38,197 bases of DNA from Marivivens sp. (GCA_030827165.1 JAURFB010000019.1:1-38197), one strand, 5' to 3'; shown: positions 9,767 through 18,882, counted from the first letter of the stretch. Notes: a model not told the origin generated them from the sequence alone. Numbers and translations: made by a program.

Positions 9767-10782
9767 GCGACGCCATCAAACCGCTTATTCACGCCGCCGC
9801 CGAAGGGCCTTTGACCCGCGCACAGGCGGAAGAGGCGTTCGAGATCCTTTTTGACGGAGATGCCACCCCCTCGCAGATCGGCGGGCTGCTCATGGCTCTG
9901 CGCACGCGCGGCGAAACGGTGGATGAATACGCCGCCGCCGCCGCCGTCATGCGGGCCAAATGCCACAAGGTCGCCGCCCCCGCAGGCGCGATGGACATCG
10001 TCGGAACAGGTGGCGACGGCAAGCACACGCTCAATATCTCGACCGCCACCGCCTTTGCCGTGGCCGGCGCGGGCGTGCCCGTGGCCAAGCACGGAAACCG
10101 CAATCTTTCCTCGAAATCCGGCACAGCCGATGTGCAGACGGCGATGGGCATCAACGTCATGGTCGGGCCCAGGGTCGTCGAACGCGAGCTGCGCGAGGCC
10201 GGGATCGGCTTCATGATGGCGCCGATGCACCATCCGGCCATGAAACACGTCATGCCGACCCGGGCCGAGTTAGGCACGCGGACGATCTTCAACATCCTTG
10301 GGCCGCTGACCAATCCCGCCGGCGTAAAGCGCCAACTTACCGGCGCGTTCAGCCGCGACCTGATCCAGCCGATGGCCCAGACCCTGCAAAAGCTCGGCTC
10401 GGACGCGGCGTGGCTGGTTCATGGCTCGGACGGCACCGATGAGATGACCATAACGGGCGTCACATGGGTCGCCGCCCTGTCAGGCGACATGATCGCCTTG
10501 CGCGAGATTCACCCCGAAGACGCGGGCCTGCCGGTCCATCCTTTCGAGGCGATTATCGGCGGCACGCCCGAGGACAACGCCAATGCTTTCCGCGCCCTTT
10601 TGGGCGGGGCTGCCGGCGCTTACCGCGACGCCGTTCTCCTCAACTCCGCCGCCGCCCTTCTGGTGGCTGGTGCCGCCGACAGCCTGAAATCGGGTGTCGA
10701 AATGGCCCGCGCCAGCATCGACAGCGGCGCGGCAAAACGCGCGGTAGAAACCCTCGCCCGCATCAGCCAAGAGGCCGCATGA
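9763..10782 (+). CDS. trpD: Anthranilate phosphoribosyltransferase
   Basis: A 339-residue enzyme of tryptophan synthesis that transfers phosphoribose from PRPP to anthranilate. GTGGDG at residues 81-86 is the PRPP/metal loop. [18 protein letters not shown] a little further on is the second signature, and [12 protein letters not shown] closes the anthranilate site. The length is standard for TrpD. The start overlaps the trpG stop as ATGA, and its own stop overlaps trpC in the same way, which implies translational coupling across trpG-trpD-trpC. Confidence 0.97.
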   Translation: MSDAIKPLIHAAAEGPLTRAQAEEAFEILFDGDATPSQIGGLLMALRTRGETVDEYAAAAAVMRAKCHKVAAPAGAMDIVGTGGDGKHTLNISTATAFAVAGAGVPVAKHGNRNLSSKSGTADVQTAMGINVMVGPRVVERELREAGIGFMMAPMHHPAMKHVMPTRAELGTRTIFNILGPLTNPAGVKRQLTGAFSRDLIQPMAQTLQKLGSDAAWLVHGSDGTDEMTITGVTWVAALSGDMIALREIHPEDAGLPVHPFEAIIGGTPEDNANAFRALLGGAAGAYRDAVLLNSAAALLVAGAADSLKSGVEMARASIDSGAAKRAVETLARISQEAA

Positions 10783-11591
10783 GCATTACCATTCTCGACA
10801 AGATCAAGGCCTACAAGCTTGATCACATCGCCGCCTGCAAGGCGCGCGTGCCGCTTTCCGAGGTCGAGGCTCTTGCCCGCGACGCCTCGCCCACGCGCGG
10901 CTTTTTCGAAAACCTGCAAAACGCCACGCGCGAAGGCTATGGCCTGATTGCCGAGATCAAGAAGGCGAGCCCCTCGAAGGGCCTGATCCGGGCCGATTTC
11001 GATCCGCCGGCCCTGGCCCGCGCCTATGCCGCTGGTGGCGCGACCTGCCTTTCGGTCCTGACCGATGGCCCCTCGTTTCAGGGGGCCGACGACTTTCTTG
11101 TGGCCGCCCGCGCCGAAGTCGGCCTTCCGGCGCTGCGCAAGGACTTCATGTATGACACCTACCAGGTGGCCGAGGCCCGCGCGCTTGGGGCTGACTGCAT
11201 TCTGATCATCCTGGCTTCGGTGTCGGACGATCAGGCGGCCGAGCTGGAAGCGGCAGCGTTCGAATGGGGCATGGATGTTCTCCTCGAGGTGCATGACGCC
11301 GAAGAGCTTGAGCGCGCGAGCCTGTTGAAATCGCCGCTCATGGGGATCAATAACCGCAACCTCAAGACCTTTGAGACCACGCTCGACACCACCCGCAAGC
11401 TTGCCAAATATGTCCCCGAGGATCGCCTGATCGCCGCTGAAAGCGGCCTCAATACGCCTGAAGACCTTGCCGACCTTGCCCGCTATGGGGCCCGCGCCTT
11501 CCTCATCGGCGAGAGCCTGATGCGGCAAGAGGATGTGGAAGAGGCGACGCGCAGGATCCTCGCCAATCCGCTCAGACCGGGAGCCATGTGA
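10779..11591 (+). CDS. trpC: Indole-3-glycerol phosphate synthase
   Basis: A 270-residue (beta/alpha)8-barrel enzyme that cyclises carboxyphenylamino-deoxyribulose phosphate to indole-3-glycerol phosphate. Visible signatures are [58 protein letters not shown] and [11 protein letters not shown], plus [19 protein letters not shown] at the phosphate-binding end. I chose the ATG that overlaps the trpD stop (ATGA); the frame extends far upstream inside trpD without biological support. It ends with TGATG shared with moaC. The remaining trp genes (trpF, trpB, trpA) are not in the window, as is usual in this group. Confidence 0.97.
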   Translation: MSITILDKIKAYKLDHIAACKARVPLSEVEALARDASPTRGFFENLQNATREGYGLIAEIKKASPSKGLIRADFDPPALARAYAAGGATCLSVLTDGPSFQGADDFLVAARAEVGLPALRKDFMYDTYQVAEARALGADCILIILASVSDDQAAELEAAAFEWGMDVLLEVHDAEELERASLLKSPLMGINNRNLKTFETTLDTTRKLAKYVPEDRLIAAESGLNTPEDLADLARYGARAFLIGESLMRQEDVEEATRRILANPLRPGAM

Positions 11592-12073
11592 TGACCGACA
11601 AGTCGCTCAGCCATTTCGACGCCGCCGGCAAGGCGCATATGGTCGATGTGTCTGCCAAGGACATCACCTCGCGCGTGGCCGTGGCCGAAGGGCATATCGT
11701 CATGTCCGCCGCGACGCTTGCCCTTGTCACAGAGGGCCGTGCCGAGAAGGGCGATGTCTTGGGCATCGCCCGCCTTGCCGGCATCATGGCCGCCAAGCGC
11801 ACCTCCGATCTCATTCCCCTGTGCCATCCCCTGCCGATTGCCAAGGTCGCGCTGGACCTTGTTACCGATCCCGCCCTGCCCGGCGTGCGGATTACCGCCA
11901 CGGTCAAGACCACCGGCCAGACCGGCGTCGAGATGGAGGCGCTGACCGCGGTCTCGGTTGCCGCACTCACCGTCTATGACATGACCAAGGCCGTGCAGAA
12001 GGATATGGAAATCGGCGGCATCCGCCTTGTCCTTAAAGAGGGCGGCAAGTCGGGAAGGTATGAGGCGAAATGA
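11591..12073 (+). CDS. moaC: Cyclic pyranopterin monophosphate synthase, molybdenum cofactor synthesis
   Basis: A 160-residue enzyme acting after MoaA in the first stage of molybdenum cofactor synthesis. Signatures: [18 protein letters not shown] at the N-terminus, [20 protein letters not shown] with the conserved CHPL at residues 78-81, and [24 protein letters not shown] with the catalytic lysine region near the C-terminus. The trpC stop and moaC ATG share one base (TGATG); a GTG three bases earlier is possible but less likely. Grouping of moaC and moeA behind trpC is a conserved Rhodobacterales arrangement without known metabolic logic. Confidence 0.96.
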   Translation: MTDKSLSHFDAAGKAHMVDVSAKDITSRVAVAEGHIVMSAATLALVTEGRAEKGDVLGIARLAGIMAAKRTSDLIPLCHPLPIAKVALDLVTDPALPGVRITATVKTTGQTGVEMEALTAVSVAALTVYDMTKAVQKDMEIGGIRLVLKEGGKSGRYEAK

Positions 12074-13242
12074 TCTCGGTCGCCGAGGCGCTGGAAAAGC
12101 TCTTTGCCCTCGCTCCGGCGATCGAGGTCGAAACCGTGCCGATCCGCAAGGCGGGAGGACGGGTTCTGGCTCAGGCGGTCGAGGCGAAGCTGACGCAGCC
12201 GCCCTTCGCCGCTTCGGCGATGGATGGCTACGCGGTCTTCGGCAGCGGCGCCGCCCCCGGCGACAGGTTCGATGTTATCGGCGAGGCGCAAGCCGGGCGC
12301 GGTTATACAGGGATCCTTGCCAAGGGACAGGCCGTCCGGATCTTCACCGGCGCGCCGGTCCCGGCTGGCTCTGGGGTGGTTGTCATTCAGGAGGATGTCG
12401 ACCGCTCCGGCGATCAGATCACCATCAAGACCAGCCTCGGCGGCGGCGACAACATCCGGCCCGCAGGCGGCGATTTCCTCAAGGGGACGACTTTCGCCGC
12501 CCCGCGCCATCTCAAGCCTTCCGAAATCGCCCTTCTTGCCGCGATAAATATTGCCGAGGTGCCTGTCTATCGTCGCCCCGATATTGCGATCATCTCAACA
12601 GGCGACGAGCTGGTGCAGCCGGGCGAAGAGCCGGGGCCGGATCAGATCATCGCCTCCAATGCCTATGGGCTTGCAGCGCTGATTGAAGAGCAGGGCGGCG
12701 TTCCCCGCCTTCTTCCCATCGCACGGGACGACCCTGCCTCGCTTGAAATGGTGTTCGATCTGGCCAGGGGCGCCGATCTTGTCGTGACGATCGGCGGAGC
12801 CTCGGTCGGAGAGTATGATCTCGTCGGTCAGGTCGCCGCCGAACGCGGCATGGACCGCGCTTTCTACAAGGTCGCCATGCGGCCCGGAAAGCCCTTGATG
12901 GCCGGACGACTCGATGGGGCGATGATGATCGGCCTGCCGGGCAATCCCGTCTCGGCACTGGTCTGCGGGACGGTGTTTCTTGTGCCCGTCATGCGCGCCA
13001 TGCTTGGCCTTGGCGCGGCCCCTGCCCCGCGTGTGCGCCTGCCGCTGGCCGAGCCGGTCGAGGCAAACGGCCCGCGCGAACACTATATGCGGGCGCGGAT
13101 CACGGACGGGGCCATTGCCCCTGCCAAGCGGCAAGACAGCGCCCTTCTCAGCGTTCTGGCCAGCGCCGACGCGCTTTTGATCCGTCCGCCACACGATGCG
13201 GCGCGGGCCATCGGTGAGATGGTCGAAGCAATCCTTCTCTGA
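12070..13242 (+). CDS. moeA: Molybdopterin molybdotransferase
   Basis: A 390-residue protein that inserts molybdate into adenylylated molybdopterin. The N-terminal part contains [14 protein letters not shown] with the conserved S-A-M-D-G-Y-A motif. The central MoCF domain has [39 protein letters not shown] and [12 protein letters not shown], all hallmarks of MoeA. It starts within the moaC stop (ATGA), so it is coupled to moaC. It ends only a few bases before the lexA promoter -35, so lexA receives its own signal rather than depending on this operon. Confidence 0.95.
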   Translation: MISVAEALEKLFALAPAIEVETVPIRKAGGRVLAQAVEAKLTQPPFAASAMDGYAVFGSGAAPGDRFDVIGEAQAGRGYTGILAKGQAVRIFTGAPVPAGSGVVVIQEDVDRSGDQITIKTSLGGGDNIRPAGGDFLKGTTFAAPRHLKPSEIALLAAINIAEVPVYRRPDIAIISTGDELVQPGEEPGPDQIIASNAYGLAALIEEQGGVPRLLPIARDDPASLEMVFDLARGADLVVTIGGASVGEYDLVGQVAAERGMDRAFYKVAMRPGKPLMAGRLDGAMMIGLPGNPVSALVCGTVFLVPVMRAMLGLGAAPAPRVRLPLAEPVEANGPREHYMRARITDGAIAPAKRQDSALLSVLASADALLIRPPHDAARAIGEMVEAILL

Positions 13243-13246
13243 AATG

Positions 13247-13275
13247 TTGACACAAAACGGGAACACGAGTAGAAC
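13247..13275 (+). promoter_or_regulatory. lexA promoter with overlapping SOS box
   Basis: A perfect -35 TTGACA at 13247-13252 is followed after exactly 17 bases by -10 TAGAAC at 13270-13275. The alphaproteobacterial LexA box GAAC-N7-GAAC occupies 13261-13275, so its second half-site is the -10 element itself. LexA bound here would block RNA polymerase, giving direct autorepression and SOS induction. The leader to the lexA ATG would be about 50 bases. Confidence 0.9.
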
Positions 13276-13331
13276 ATAGACGAAACTTATTCACCCGTGG
13301 CGCGAGCTGCGGATCAGAGTCAGAGGCGCCC

Positions 13332-14024
13332 ATGCTCACCAAAAAGCAACTCGACCTTCTCGAATTCATCCACGCCCGCGTGCAGCGCGACGGTGTGCCG
13401 CCCTCGTTTGACGAGATGAAAGAAGCGCTCGATCTGCGCTCGAAGTCGGGCATTCACCGGCTGATCACCGCGCTTGAGGAGCGGGGCTTTATCCGCCGCC
13501 TTGCCCACCGCGCCCGTGCGCTTGAGATTGTCAAACTGCCCGATGCGATGACAGGCGCGAAATCCGGTTTCACCCCCCGCGTGATCGAGGGCGACCGACC
13601 GCAATCGACGCCGCGCCAATCGGTGCCGGTCGAAGTGGCGGGCGCAATAGAGCTGCCGGTGATGGGCCGGATCGCCGCCGGTGTGCCGATCGAGGCCATC
13701 TCGGAAGTTTCGCACAATGTGGCCGTGCCGCAGGCGATGCTTGGCAAGGGCGAGCACTATGCCCTCGAAGTGAAGGGTGATTCGATGATCGACGTCGGCA
13801 TCAACGACGGCGACATCGTGGTGATCCGCGAGATCCGCACCGCCGACAATGGCGATATCGTTGTTGCGCTGGTCGAAGGGCAGGAAACCACGCTCAAACG
13901 GTTCCGCCGCCAGAACGGCATGATCGCGCTTGAGGCCGCCAACCCCGCCTACGAGACCCGCCTTCTGCGCGACGATCAGGTGAAGGTGCAGGGCCGCCTC
14001 GTGGGCCTTATTCGCACCTATTGA
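13332..14024 (+). CDS. lexA: SOS response repressor LexA
   Basis: A 230-residue repressor with an N-terminal winged helix (residues 1-65; [15 protein letters not shown] and the recognition helix around [17 protein letters not shown]) and a C-terminal S24 self-cleavage domain. The cleavage site is Ala116-Gly117 in GRIAAGVPI, and the catalytic dyad is Ser151 (KGDSMID) and Lys189 (TTLKRF). It represses DNA-damage genes until RecA filaments trigger self-cleavage. The promoter just upstream carries a LexA box, so it is self-regulated. In Rhodobacter capsulatus LexA also affects gene transfer agent production (established for that species). Its 3' end overlaps a probable comEC remnant on the other strand. 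Confidence 0.97.
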   Translation: MLTKKQLDLLEFIHARVQRDGVPPSFDEMKEALDLRSKSGIHRLITALEERGFIRRLAHRARALEIVKLPDAMTGAKSGFTPRVIEGDRPQSTPRQSVPVEVAGAIELPVMGRIAAGVPIEAISEVSHNVAVPQAMLGKGEHYALEVKGDSMIDVGINDGDIVVIREIRTADNGDIVVALVEGQETTLKRFRRQNGMIALEAANPAYETRLLRDDQVKVQGRLVGLIRTY

Positions 14025-14107
14025 TCCAAGCCCGTCCAGAGCCTGCGGCCCGAGACCTCTCGGGCCGTTGTCATGTCGAGGCCTCCGTTTTCATCCATGG
14101 ACAATGC
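14018..14107 (-). pseudogene. comEC: Probable 3' stump of comEC, cut by the insertion sequence
   Basis: An open minus-strand frame enters from the insertion-sequence border at 14107 and ends at a TAG at 14020-14018, overlapping the end of lexA. The last residues read [20 protein letters not shown]-terminus ending in S-G-R-R-L-W is, to my memory, typical of the ComEC/Rec2 DNA-uptake channel of Rhodobacterales, and comEC commonly sits on the minus strand between lexA and gltX in that group. Only about 29 codons remain, so the call depends on context as much as on sequence. If right, all of the membrane channel and nearly all of the C-terminal domain are gone. Confidence 0.42.
14046..14067. terminator. 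Strong hairpin at the 3' end of lexA
   Basis: A perfect 9-bp stem (CGGCCCGAG / CTCGGGCCG) with a 4-base ACCT loop starts 22 bases after the lexA stop. It is followed by TTGTC rather than a true T-run, so termination may be weak or factor-assisted. It also lies inside the probable comEC stump, so it could act as a two-way barrier between convergent genes. Confidence 0.5.
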
Positions 14108-14133
14108 TGACCTGCCACGGGATTTTTCCTCCA
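14108..14133 (+). repeat. Left terminal inverted repeat of the IS
   Basis: Begins TGACCTGCCAC and matches the complement of the right end for 11 bases exactly, then with scattered mismatches through a shared TTT and TCCA block. Confidence 0.85.
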
Positions 14134-14170
14134 CCATCGATTAGAGTCCGATCAAACTTGAGGACGGACA

Positions 14171-14437
14171 ATGAAGCGAAAGAGATTTACGGACGAACAG
14201 ATCATCGGCATCCTGTCGGATCATGAGGCGGGTGCGAAGTGCGCCGATCTGTGTCGCAAGCACGGCATGTCGGAAGGCACTTTCTATAACTGGAAAGCCA
14301 AGTTCGGCGGCATGACGGTGTCGGAGGCGAAGCGGCTGAAGGCGCTCGAGGATGAGAACGCCAAACTGAAGAAGTTGCTGGCCGAACAGATGCTGGACCT
14401 GGCAGCGATGAAGGAACTGGTTTCAAAAAAGTGGTGA
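14171..14437 (+). CDS. IS3-family transposase OrfA (helix-turn-helix protein)
   Basis: An 88-residue protein. The N-terminal helix-turn-helix [12 protein letters not shown]...[24 protein letters not shown] recognises the IS ends. A following leucine-zipper-like helix ([21 protein letters not shown]) mediates multimerisation. The stop TGA comes right after the slippery A AAA AAG, so that shifted ribosomes make the OrfAB transposase and unshifted ones make this regulator. It is full length for the IS407 group. Confidence 0.93.
   Translation: MKRKRFTDEQIIGILSDHEAGAKCADLCRKHGMSEGTFYNWKAKFGGMTVSEAKRLKALEDENAKLKKLLAEQMLDLAAMKELVSKKW
14425..14431 (+). promoter_or_regulatory. Programmed -1 frameshift site A_AAA_AAG
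   Basis: In the orfA frame the codons read TCA AAA AAG TGG TGA, giving the canonical slippery heptamer A AAA AAG at 14425-14431. Slipping back one base moves the ribosome into the orfB frame, which is open at this point. Such sites control the amount of OrfAB transposase in IS3 elements (established for the family). Confidence 0.85.
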
Positions 14438-15360
14438 CGCCTGCCGTGAAGCGCGAGGCGGTCGCGCATCTGAAGGCCCGGTTCGGGCTCTCAGAGCGGC
14501 GGGCGTGCCAGATTGTCGGGGCAGATCGCAAGATGATCCGCTACCGGTCGCAGCGTGCGCCGGACACGGTGCTGCGTGGGCGGCTGCGTGAGCTGGCCAA
14601 TGAGCGTCGGCGGTTCGGCTATCGGCGGCTGTTCATTCTGCTTCGCCGCGAAGGCGAACCTTCCGGCATCAACCGGATCTATCGGCTCTACCGCGAAGAG
14701 GGATTGACGGTGCGCAAACGGAAGGCCCGGCGCAAGGCTGTGGGCACGCGGGCGCCGATCCTGGTCGAAGCCCGCGCCAATGCGCGCTGGTCGCTGGATT
14801 TCGTCCATGACCAGTTCGCCAACGGCCCGCGCTTCCGGGTGCTCAACGTGGTCGATGACGTCACCCGCGAATGTTTGGCGGCAATCCCTGACACCTCGAT
14901 CTCAGGGCGCCGCGTAGCACGTGAACTTTCGGCCCTGATTGAGCGCCGCGGGAAGCCCGGCATGATTGTCTCAGACAATGGGACGGAACTGACCTCGAAC
15001 GCCATCCTGCGGTGGTGTTCCGAGACCAAGGTCGAGTGGCACTACATTGCACCGGGAAAGCCAATGCAGAACGGTTTCGTGGAGAGTTTCAACGGTCGGA
15101 TGCGCGACGAGCTGCTCAACGAGACCATGTTCCGCAACTTGGTCCATGCCCGCGTCGTGATCTCGGCCTGGGCCACCGACTACAACACCGAACGCCCGCA
15201 TTCAGCTTTAGGTTACGAGACCCCGGCCAACTATGCGCGAACCCTGACCACCGCAATCGCCCGCCCCACTGCGCGAGATGAAAGCTCCGCGCGTCGGGCG
15301 ATTGCTAACCCCGCGCCAAATGGCGTAAACACCAACCGGGCTCCGGTCGTGGCTGGATGA
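14431..15360 (+). CDS. IS3-family transposase OrfB (DDE integrase domain)
   Basis: About 309 residues, probably made mainly as an OrfAB fusion by -1 frameshifting rather than from the GTG at 14431. An N-terminal HTH_21-like segment ([22 protein letters not shown]) precedes an rve-type catalytic core. The DDE triad is intact: Asp in [10 protein letters not shown], Asp in [11 protein letters not shown] and Glu in [16 protein letters not shown]. The family signature [18 protein letters not shown] is near the end. The stop codon lies inside the right inverted repeat, as usual. Confidence 0.94.
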   Translation: MVTPAVKREAVAHLKARFGLSERRACQIVGADRKMIRYRSQRAPDTVLRGRLRELANERRRFGYRRLFILLRREGEPSGINRIYRLYREEGLTVRKRKARRKAVGTRAPILVEARANARWSLDFVHDQFANGPRFRVLNVVDDVTRECLAAIPDTSISGRRVARELSALIERRGKPGMIVSDNGTELTSNAILRWCSETKVEWHYIAPGKPMQNGFVESFNGRMRDELLNETMFRNLVHARVVISAWATDYNTERPHSALGYETPANYARTLTTAIARPTARDESSARRAIANPAPNGVNTNRAPVVAG

Positions 15361-15378
15361 AAGTTCAGTGGCAGGTCA
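15354..15378 (-). repeat. Right terminal inverted repeat of the IS
   Basis: Read on the minus strand it begins TGACCTGCCAC at 15378. The first three bases of this end, TGA, also supply the stop codon of the truncated integrase next to it. Confidence 0.85.
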
Positions 15379-15939
15379 TCTGAGGACTATATCACCTCGC
15401 TTGCTCCGTTGAGCGGTAACCAACTGCAGAAGCAATGGATAAGAATCCTCCATTCGAGCGAACTCAAATGTTTCTTCAGGCGTGAGCGGCTTTGGTGTGG
15501 CTAGTTCAAGGACTTCGCGGCGCTCCTCTTCATGCAAAAGGTCCAAGAGATCATCATCAACAATGTAGAGGTGTCTTAGAATTTCGACTTGACTAGAGAG
15601 TTTCTTGTGCACTCGGACGCCATCCGCATTAATCTCTGTCCGCTGAACGTAGCCAAGTTCATACCAATCCTTTGCCCTGAAGCCTTGCGCCTCAAGCTCG
15701 GGCCTGACAGCTTCAAAAAACTTGTCGGTCTGCCCAAGTGCCTCGTCGAAACTGTCATATATCTCTTGCGTCAGCTGGTGCTGCAGGAGGGCCGCTTGCT
15801 TCCTATCGCTTGTCCCTGTAGAGCGTCTAGCTTGTCGGTCACGGCAAAATTGGAGCTCTTTCGGCTTGGTCACCGACACGTACCACTTGCCTTTTCTAAG
15901 GCTCAACGAACTAGGGCGATAAAGCTGAGAACTTGTCAT
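15376..15939 (-). pseudogene. Truncated phage-type tyrosine integrase (N-terminal part only)
   Basis: An open frame of 187 codons starts at an ATG at 15939 and ends exactly at the IS border, where TGA of the IS end serves as stop. The N-terminus has R-K-G-K-W-Y-V-S-V-T-K-P-K-E-L at about residues 15-29, then R-R-S-T-G-T-S-D-R-K and a long helical region. This is the DNA-binding/core-binding N-terminal part seen in site-specific integrases with a DUF6538-type start. No R...H-x-x-R...Y catalytic domain remains. Base composition is visibly more AT-rich than the neighbours, pointing to transfer. It is therefore the remnant of an integrated element cut by the IS, not a working recombinase. Confidence 0.72.
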
Positions 15940-15963
15940 GATGGAGAATATTAGGAGCCCAAT

Positions 15964-15987
15964 TTAGGTTCCATATTAGGTTCCATC
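15964..15987. repeat. Tandem 12-bp repeat upstream of the integrase remnant
   Basis: Two head-to-tail copies of TTAGGTTCCATA/C differ only at the last base. The junction of the two copies is the -10 element of the integrase promoter on the minus strand, so the repeats are well placed to be an operator or integrase-binding sites. Confidence 0.75.
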
Positions 15988-16002
15988 CGTTCAGCAAGTC
16001 AA
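15973..16002 (-). promoter_or_regulatory. Candidate promoter of the integrase remnant
   Basis: On the minus strand TTGACT (16002-15997) is followed by an 18-base spacer and TAATAT (15978-15973), close to the sigma-70 consensus. The leader to the ATG at 15939 would be about 26 bases. Confidence 0.6.
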
Positions 16003-16011
16003 TGAAAACCA

Positions 16012-16017
16012 TATAAT
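16012..16017 (+). promoter_or_regulatory. Candidate -10 box upstream of gltX
   Basis: A consensus TATAAT lies 50 bases before the gltX ATG in AT-rich DNA next to the element remnant. No good -35 is present at 16-18 bases (GTTCAG / TTCAGC), so the call is tentative. It faces away from the integrase promoter in the same 127-bp gap. Confidence 0.4.
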
Positions 16018-16066
16018 ATTGGCTACATTGCCGATTGCAAAAAGATCAGAAGGTTAATTTCTCCCC

Positions 16067-17494
16067 ATGTCCGCCCCCATGTCCTCCCCCATGTCAGATC
16101 GCCCTGTCGTTACCCGTTTTGCCCCCTCTCCGACCGGTGCGCTGCATATCGGCGGGGCCCGCACGGCGCTGTTCAACTGGCTTTTCGCACGGGGCCGCGA
16201 CGGCAAGTTTCTGCTTCGGATCGAGGACACCGACCGCGCCCGCTCCTTGCCGGAAAACACCGAGAAGATCCTCGACGGCCTGCGCTGGCTCGGCATCGAC
16301 TGGGACGGCGAGCCGATCAGCCAATTCGAGCGGATCGATCGCCATGCCGAGGTTGCCCGCCAGCTTCTCGTCGAGGGCAAGGCCTATAAATGCTTCTCGT
16401 CACCGGAGGAGATAGAAGCCTTCCGCGAGGCCGCCCGCGCCGAAGGGAAATCGACCCTGTTCCGTTCGCCCTGGCGCGATGCGACGGCCGCGAGCCACCC
16501 CGATGCGCCCTTTGCGATCCGCATCAAAGCGCCGCAAGAAGGCACGACCACCGTGCATGACGAGGTGCAGGGCGATGTGACCCTTTCGAACGATCAGCTC
16601 GACGATATGGTCATGCTGCGGTCCGACGGAACGCCGGTCTACATGCTGGCGGTCGTGGTCGACGATCACGACATGGGAGTGACCCATGTGATCCGTGGCG
16701 ACGACCACCTCACCAACGCCTTCCGCCAGAAGATGATCTATGACGCCATGGGCTGGGAGTTTCCGGTCATGGCCCATGTGCCGCTTATCTTTGGCCCCGA
16801 CGGCAAGAAACTCTCCAAACGCCACGGCGCCACGGCGGCTGCCGAATATCAGGCGCTCGGCTATCCTGCGGCGGGGATGCGCAATTATCTCACGCGCCTG
16901 GGCTGGAGCCACGGCGACGCCGAATTCTTCACCGACGCCGAGGCCCGCGAATGGTTCGATTTGGGCGGAATTGGCAAATCTCCGGCCCGGTTCGACTTCA
17001 AGAAGCTCGAAAACCTCTGCGGACAGCATATCGCGATCGCCGGCGATGCTGCACTGCTGCATGAACTGGAGGGTTACTTGCAGGTGACCGGCGCGAACCC
17101 GCTGAATGAGGCTCAGCATGACGGGATGTTGAGGGCGATGTACTGCCTCAAGGAGCGCGCCAAGACCTTCCCGGAACTTATTGAAAAGGCGCACTTCGTT
17201 CTCGCATCGAGGCCGATAGAACCCGACGAGAGGGCGGCGGCAAACCTTGATGTGGTATCCCGTGGTATACTGAACCATTTGACGCCGCAGTTGCAAAATG
17301 CTAGCTGGGATCGAACCGCGCTGGAAGAGATTGTCGCCGCTGTTGCCGAGGCCAACGGGACCAAACTTGGAAAGCTGGCGGGGCCCCTTCGGGCCGCACT
17401 GGCCGGGCGCTCGGTTTCGCCCAGCGTGTTCGATATGATGCTGGTTCTGGGGCGGGACGAAACCATCGCCCGACTGACTGACGCTGCTGCCTAA
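16067..17494 (+). CDS. gltX: Glutamyl-tRNA synthetase
   Basis: A 475-residue class I aminoacyl-tRNA synthetase that charges tRNA-Glu (and in many alphaproteobacteria tRNA-Gln as well, for later amidation). The HIGH motif appears as HIGG at residues 27-30 in [21 protein letters not shown], and the KMSKS loop as KLSKR at 248-252. The C-terminal anticodon-binding region is complete. Three in-frame ATGs (16067, 16079, 16091) arise from a 12-bp tandem repeat. AAGG lies 13 bases before the first one, which is long for a ribosome site, so the real start is uncertain. It is followed by gltA as in related genomes. Confidence 0.95.
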   Translation: MSAPMSSPMSDRPVVTRFAPSPTGALHIGGARTALFNWLFARGRDGKFLLRIEDTDRARSLPENTEKILDGLRWLGIDWDGEPISQFERIDRHAEVARQLLVEGKAYKCFSSPEEIEAFREAARAEGKSTLFRSPWRDATAASHPDAPFAIRIKAPQEGTTTVHDEVQGDVTLSNDQLDDMVMLRSDGTPVYMLAVVVDDHDMGVTHVIRGDDHLTNAFRQKMIYDAMGWEFPVMAHVPLIFGPDGKKLSKRHGATAAAEYQALGYPAAGMRNYLTRLGWSHGDAEFFTDAEAREWFDLGGIGKSPARFDFKKLENLCGQHIAIAGDAALLHELEGYLQVTGANPLNEAQHDGMLRAMYCLKERAKTFPELIEKAHFVLASRPIEPDERAAANLDVVSRGILNHLTPQLQNASWDRTALEEIVAAVAEANGTKLGKLAGPLRAALAGRSVSPSVFDMMLVLGRDETIARLTDAAA

Positions 17495-17547
17495 GACATT
17501 TGTCATACTTTGCCACTAGGCGTTGACCAGCTAGAAAGATGCCACCA

Positions 17548-17567
17548 CCCGAACCAGAAGGTTCGGG
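17548..17567 (+). other. Hairpin in the gltA leader
   Basis: A perfect 8-bp stem CCCGAACC / GGTTCGGG with an AGAA loop sits 19 bases before the gltA start codon. It has no T-run, so it is not a simple terminator. It could be an mRNA-stability or translation element, or a weak end for gltX transcripts. Confidence 0.55.
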
Positions 17568-17586
17568 CCACACACGGGGAACCCAA

Positions 17587-18882
17587 ATGGCCGACAAGAA
17601 CAAGTCCGCGACCTTGACCCTTGAGGGCAAATCCTTCGAGCTGCCGGTCCTGTCGCCCACCGCTGGCCCCGAAGTCATCGACATCCGCAAGCTCTATGCG
17701 CAGGCCGGCGTCTTTACCTACGATCCCGGCTTTACCTCGACCGCATCCTGCGATTCGACCATCACCTATATCGATGGCGACGAGGGCGAGCTTTTGCACC
17801 GCGGCTATCCGATCGACCAGCTGGCGGAGAAATCGCATTACCTCGAGGTCTGCTTCCTGCTGCTTTACGGCCATCTGCCGACCGCTGACGAGCTTGAGAA
17901 ATTCGAGGTGCTCGTAACGCGTCACACGATGATTCACGAGCAGATGCACTATTTCTTCCGCGGGTTCCGCCGCGACAGCCACCCGATGGCGACCATGGTC
18001 GGCGTGGTTGGCGCAATGTCGGCCTTCTATCACGACTCACTGGACATTAACGACCAGCACCAGCGCGAAGTCGCCTCGATCCGCCTGATCGCCAAGATGC
18101 CGACGATCGCCGCGATGGCCTATAAATATTCGATCGGCCAGCCGTTCGTTTATCCGCGCAACGATCTCGATTATGCGGCGAATTTTCTGCATATGTGTTT
18201 CTCGGTCCCGGCCGAGCAATACAATGTCGATCCGATCCTTTCCCGCGCGATGGACCGCATCTTCACGCTTCACGCCGATCACGAGCAGAACGCCTCGACC
18301 TCGACGGTGCGTCTTGCCTCGTCGTCGGGCGCCAATCCCTTCGCCTGTATCGCCGCCGGCATCGCCTGTCTCTGGGGCCCCGCCCATGGCGGCGCCAACC
18401 AGGCCTGCCTCGAGATGCTGCGCGAGATCGGCTCCGTGGATCGCATCCCCGAATACCTCGCCCGCGCCAAGGACAAGAACGATCCCTTCCGGCTGATGGG
18501 TTTTGGCCACCGCGTCTACAAGAATTTCGATCCCCGCGCGAAGGTCATGAAGGAAAGCGCCGACGAGGTGCTCGCCCTTCTCGGTGTCGAGAACAACCCG
18601 ACGCTGCAGGTCGCCAAAGAGCTTGAGAAGATCGCGCTTGAAGACCCTTATTTCATCGAGAAAAAGCTCTATCCCAACGTCGATTTCTATTCCGGCATCA
18701 TCCTCGATGCGATCGGCTTCCCGACCTCGATGTTCACCCCGATCTTTGCGTTGGCCCGCACCGTCGGCTGGGTCAGCCAGTGGAAAGAGCAGCTGGCCGA
18801 TCCGCAGCTCAAGATTGGCCGCCCGCGGCAGCTCTATCTGGGCGAGACATCGCGCGACTATGTCGACATCGAGAACCGCTAG
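17587..18882 (+). CDS. gltA: Citrate synthase, type II (hexameric)
   Basis: A 431-residue enzyme that condenses acetyl-CoA with oxaloacetate at the entry of the TCA cycle. The catalytic residues are in place: His267 (GPAHGGAN), His308 ([14 protein letters not shown]) and Asp366 ([10 protein letters not shown]). The N-terminal small domain (about residues 1-60, with [21 protein letters not shown]) is typical of the long Gram-negative type that is regulated by NADH. The frame is open back to an ATG at 17539, but the ATG at 17587 gives the family N-terminus [14 protein letters not shown] with GGGGA upstream. It lies 92 bases after gltX. Confidence 0.96.
   Translation: MADKNKSATLTLEGKSFELPVLSPTAGPEVIDIRKLYAQAGVFTYDPGFTSTASCDSTITYIDGDEGELLHRGYPIDQLAEKSHYLEVCFLLLYGHLPTADELEKFEVLVTRHTMIHEQMHYFFRGFRRDSHPMATMVGVVGAMSAFYHDSLDINDQHQREVASIRLIAKMPTIAAMAYKYSIGQPFVYPRNDLDYAANFLHMCFSVPAEQYNVDPILSRAMDRIFTLHADHEQNASTSTVRLASSSGANPFACIAAGIACLWGPAHGGANQACLEMLREIGSVDRIPEYLARAKDKNDPFRLMGFGHRVYKNFDPRAKVMKESADEVLALLGVENNPTLQVAKELEKIALEDPYFIEKKLYPNVDFYSGIILDAIGFPTSMFTPIFALARTVGWVSQWKEQLADPQLKIGRPRQLYLGETSRDYVDIENR

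Larger units (their letters stand above)
14108..15378 (+). mobile_element. Complete IS3-family insertion sequence (IS407-like), 1271 bp
   Basis: The element is bounded by imperfect inverted repeats that share the first 11 bases TGACCTGCCAC. It carries orfA and orfB in the typical overlapping arrangement with a -1 slippery site, and both frames are intact, so it may still be active. The 4-base target duplication expected for the IS407 group is absent: ATGC lies on the left and TCTG on the right. That suggests that after insertion the element took part in a deletion or recombination, in line with truncated genes on both sides. The group assignment is by memory of the OrfA sequence. Confidence 0.9.

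Noticed and set aside
14104-15382. Target-site duplication flanking the IS
   Set aside because: The 4 bases on the left (ATGC) and right (TCTG) differ; a 3-base duplication does not match either.
15589-15954. A 121-codon plus-strand open frame opposite the integrase remnant
   Set aside because: The minus-strand frame has recognisable integrase N-terminal features; the plus frame has none and no ribosome site.
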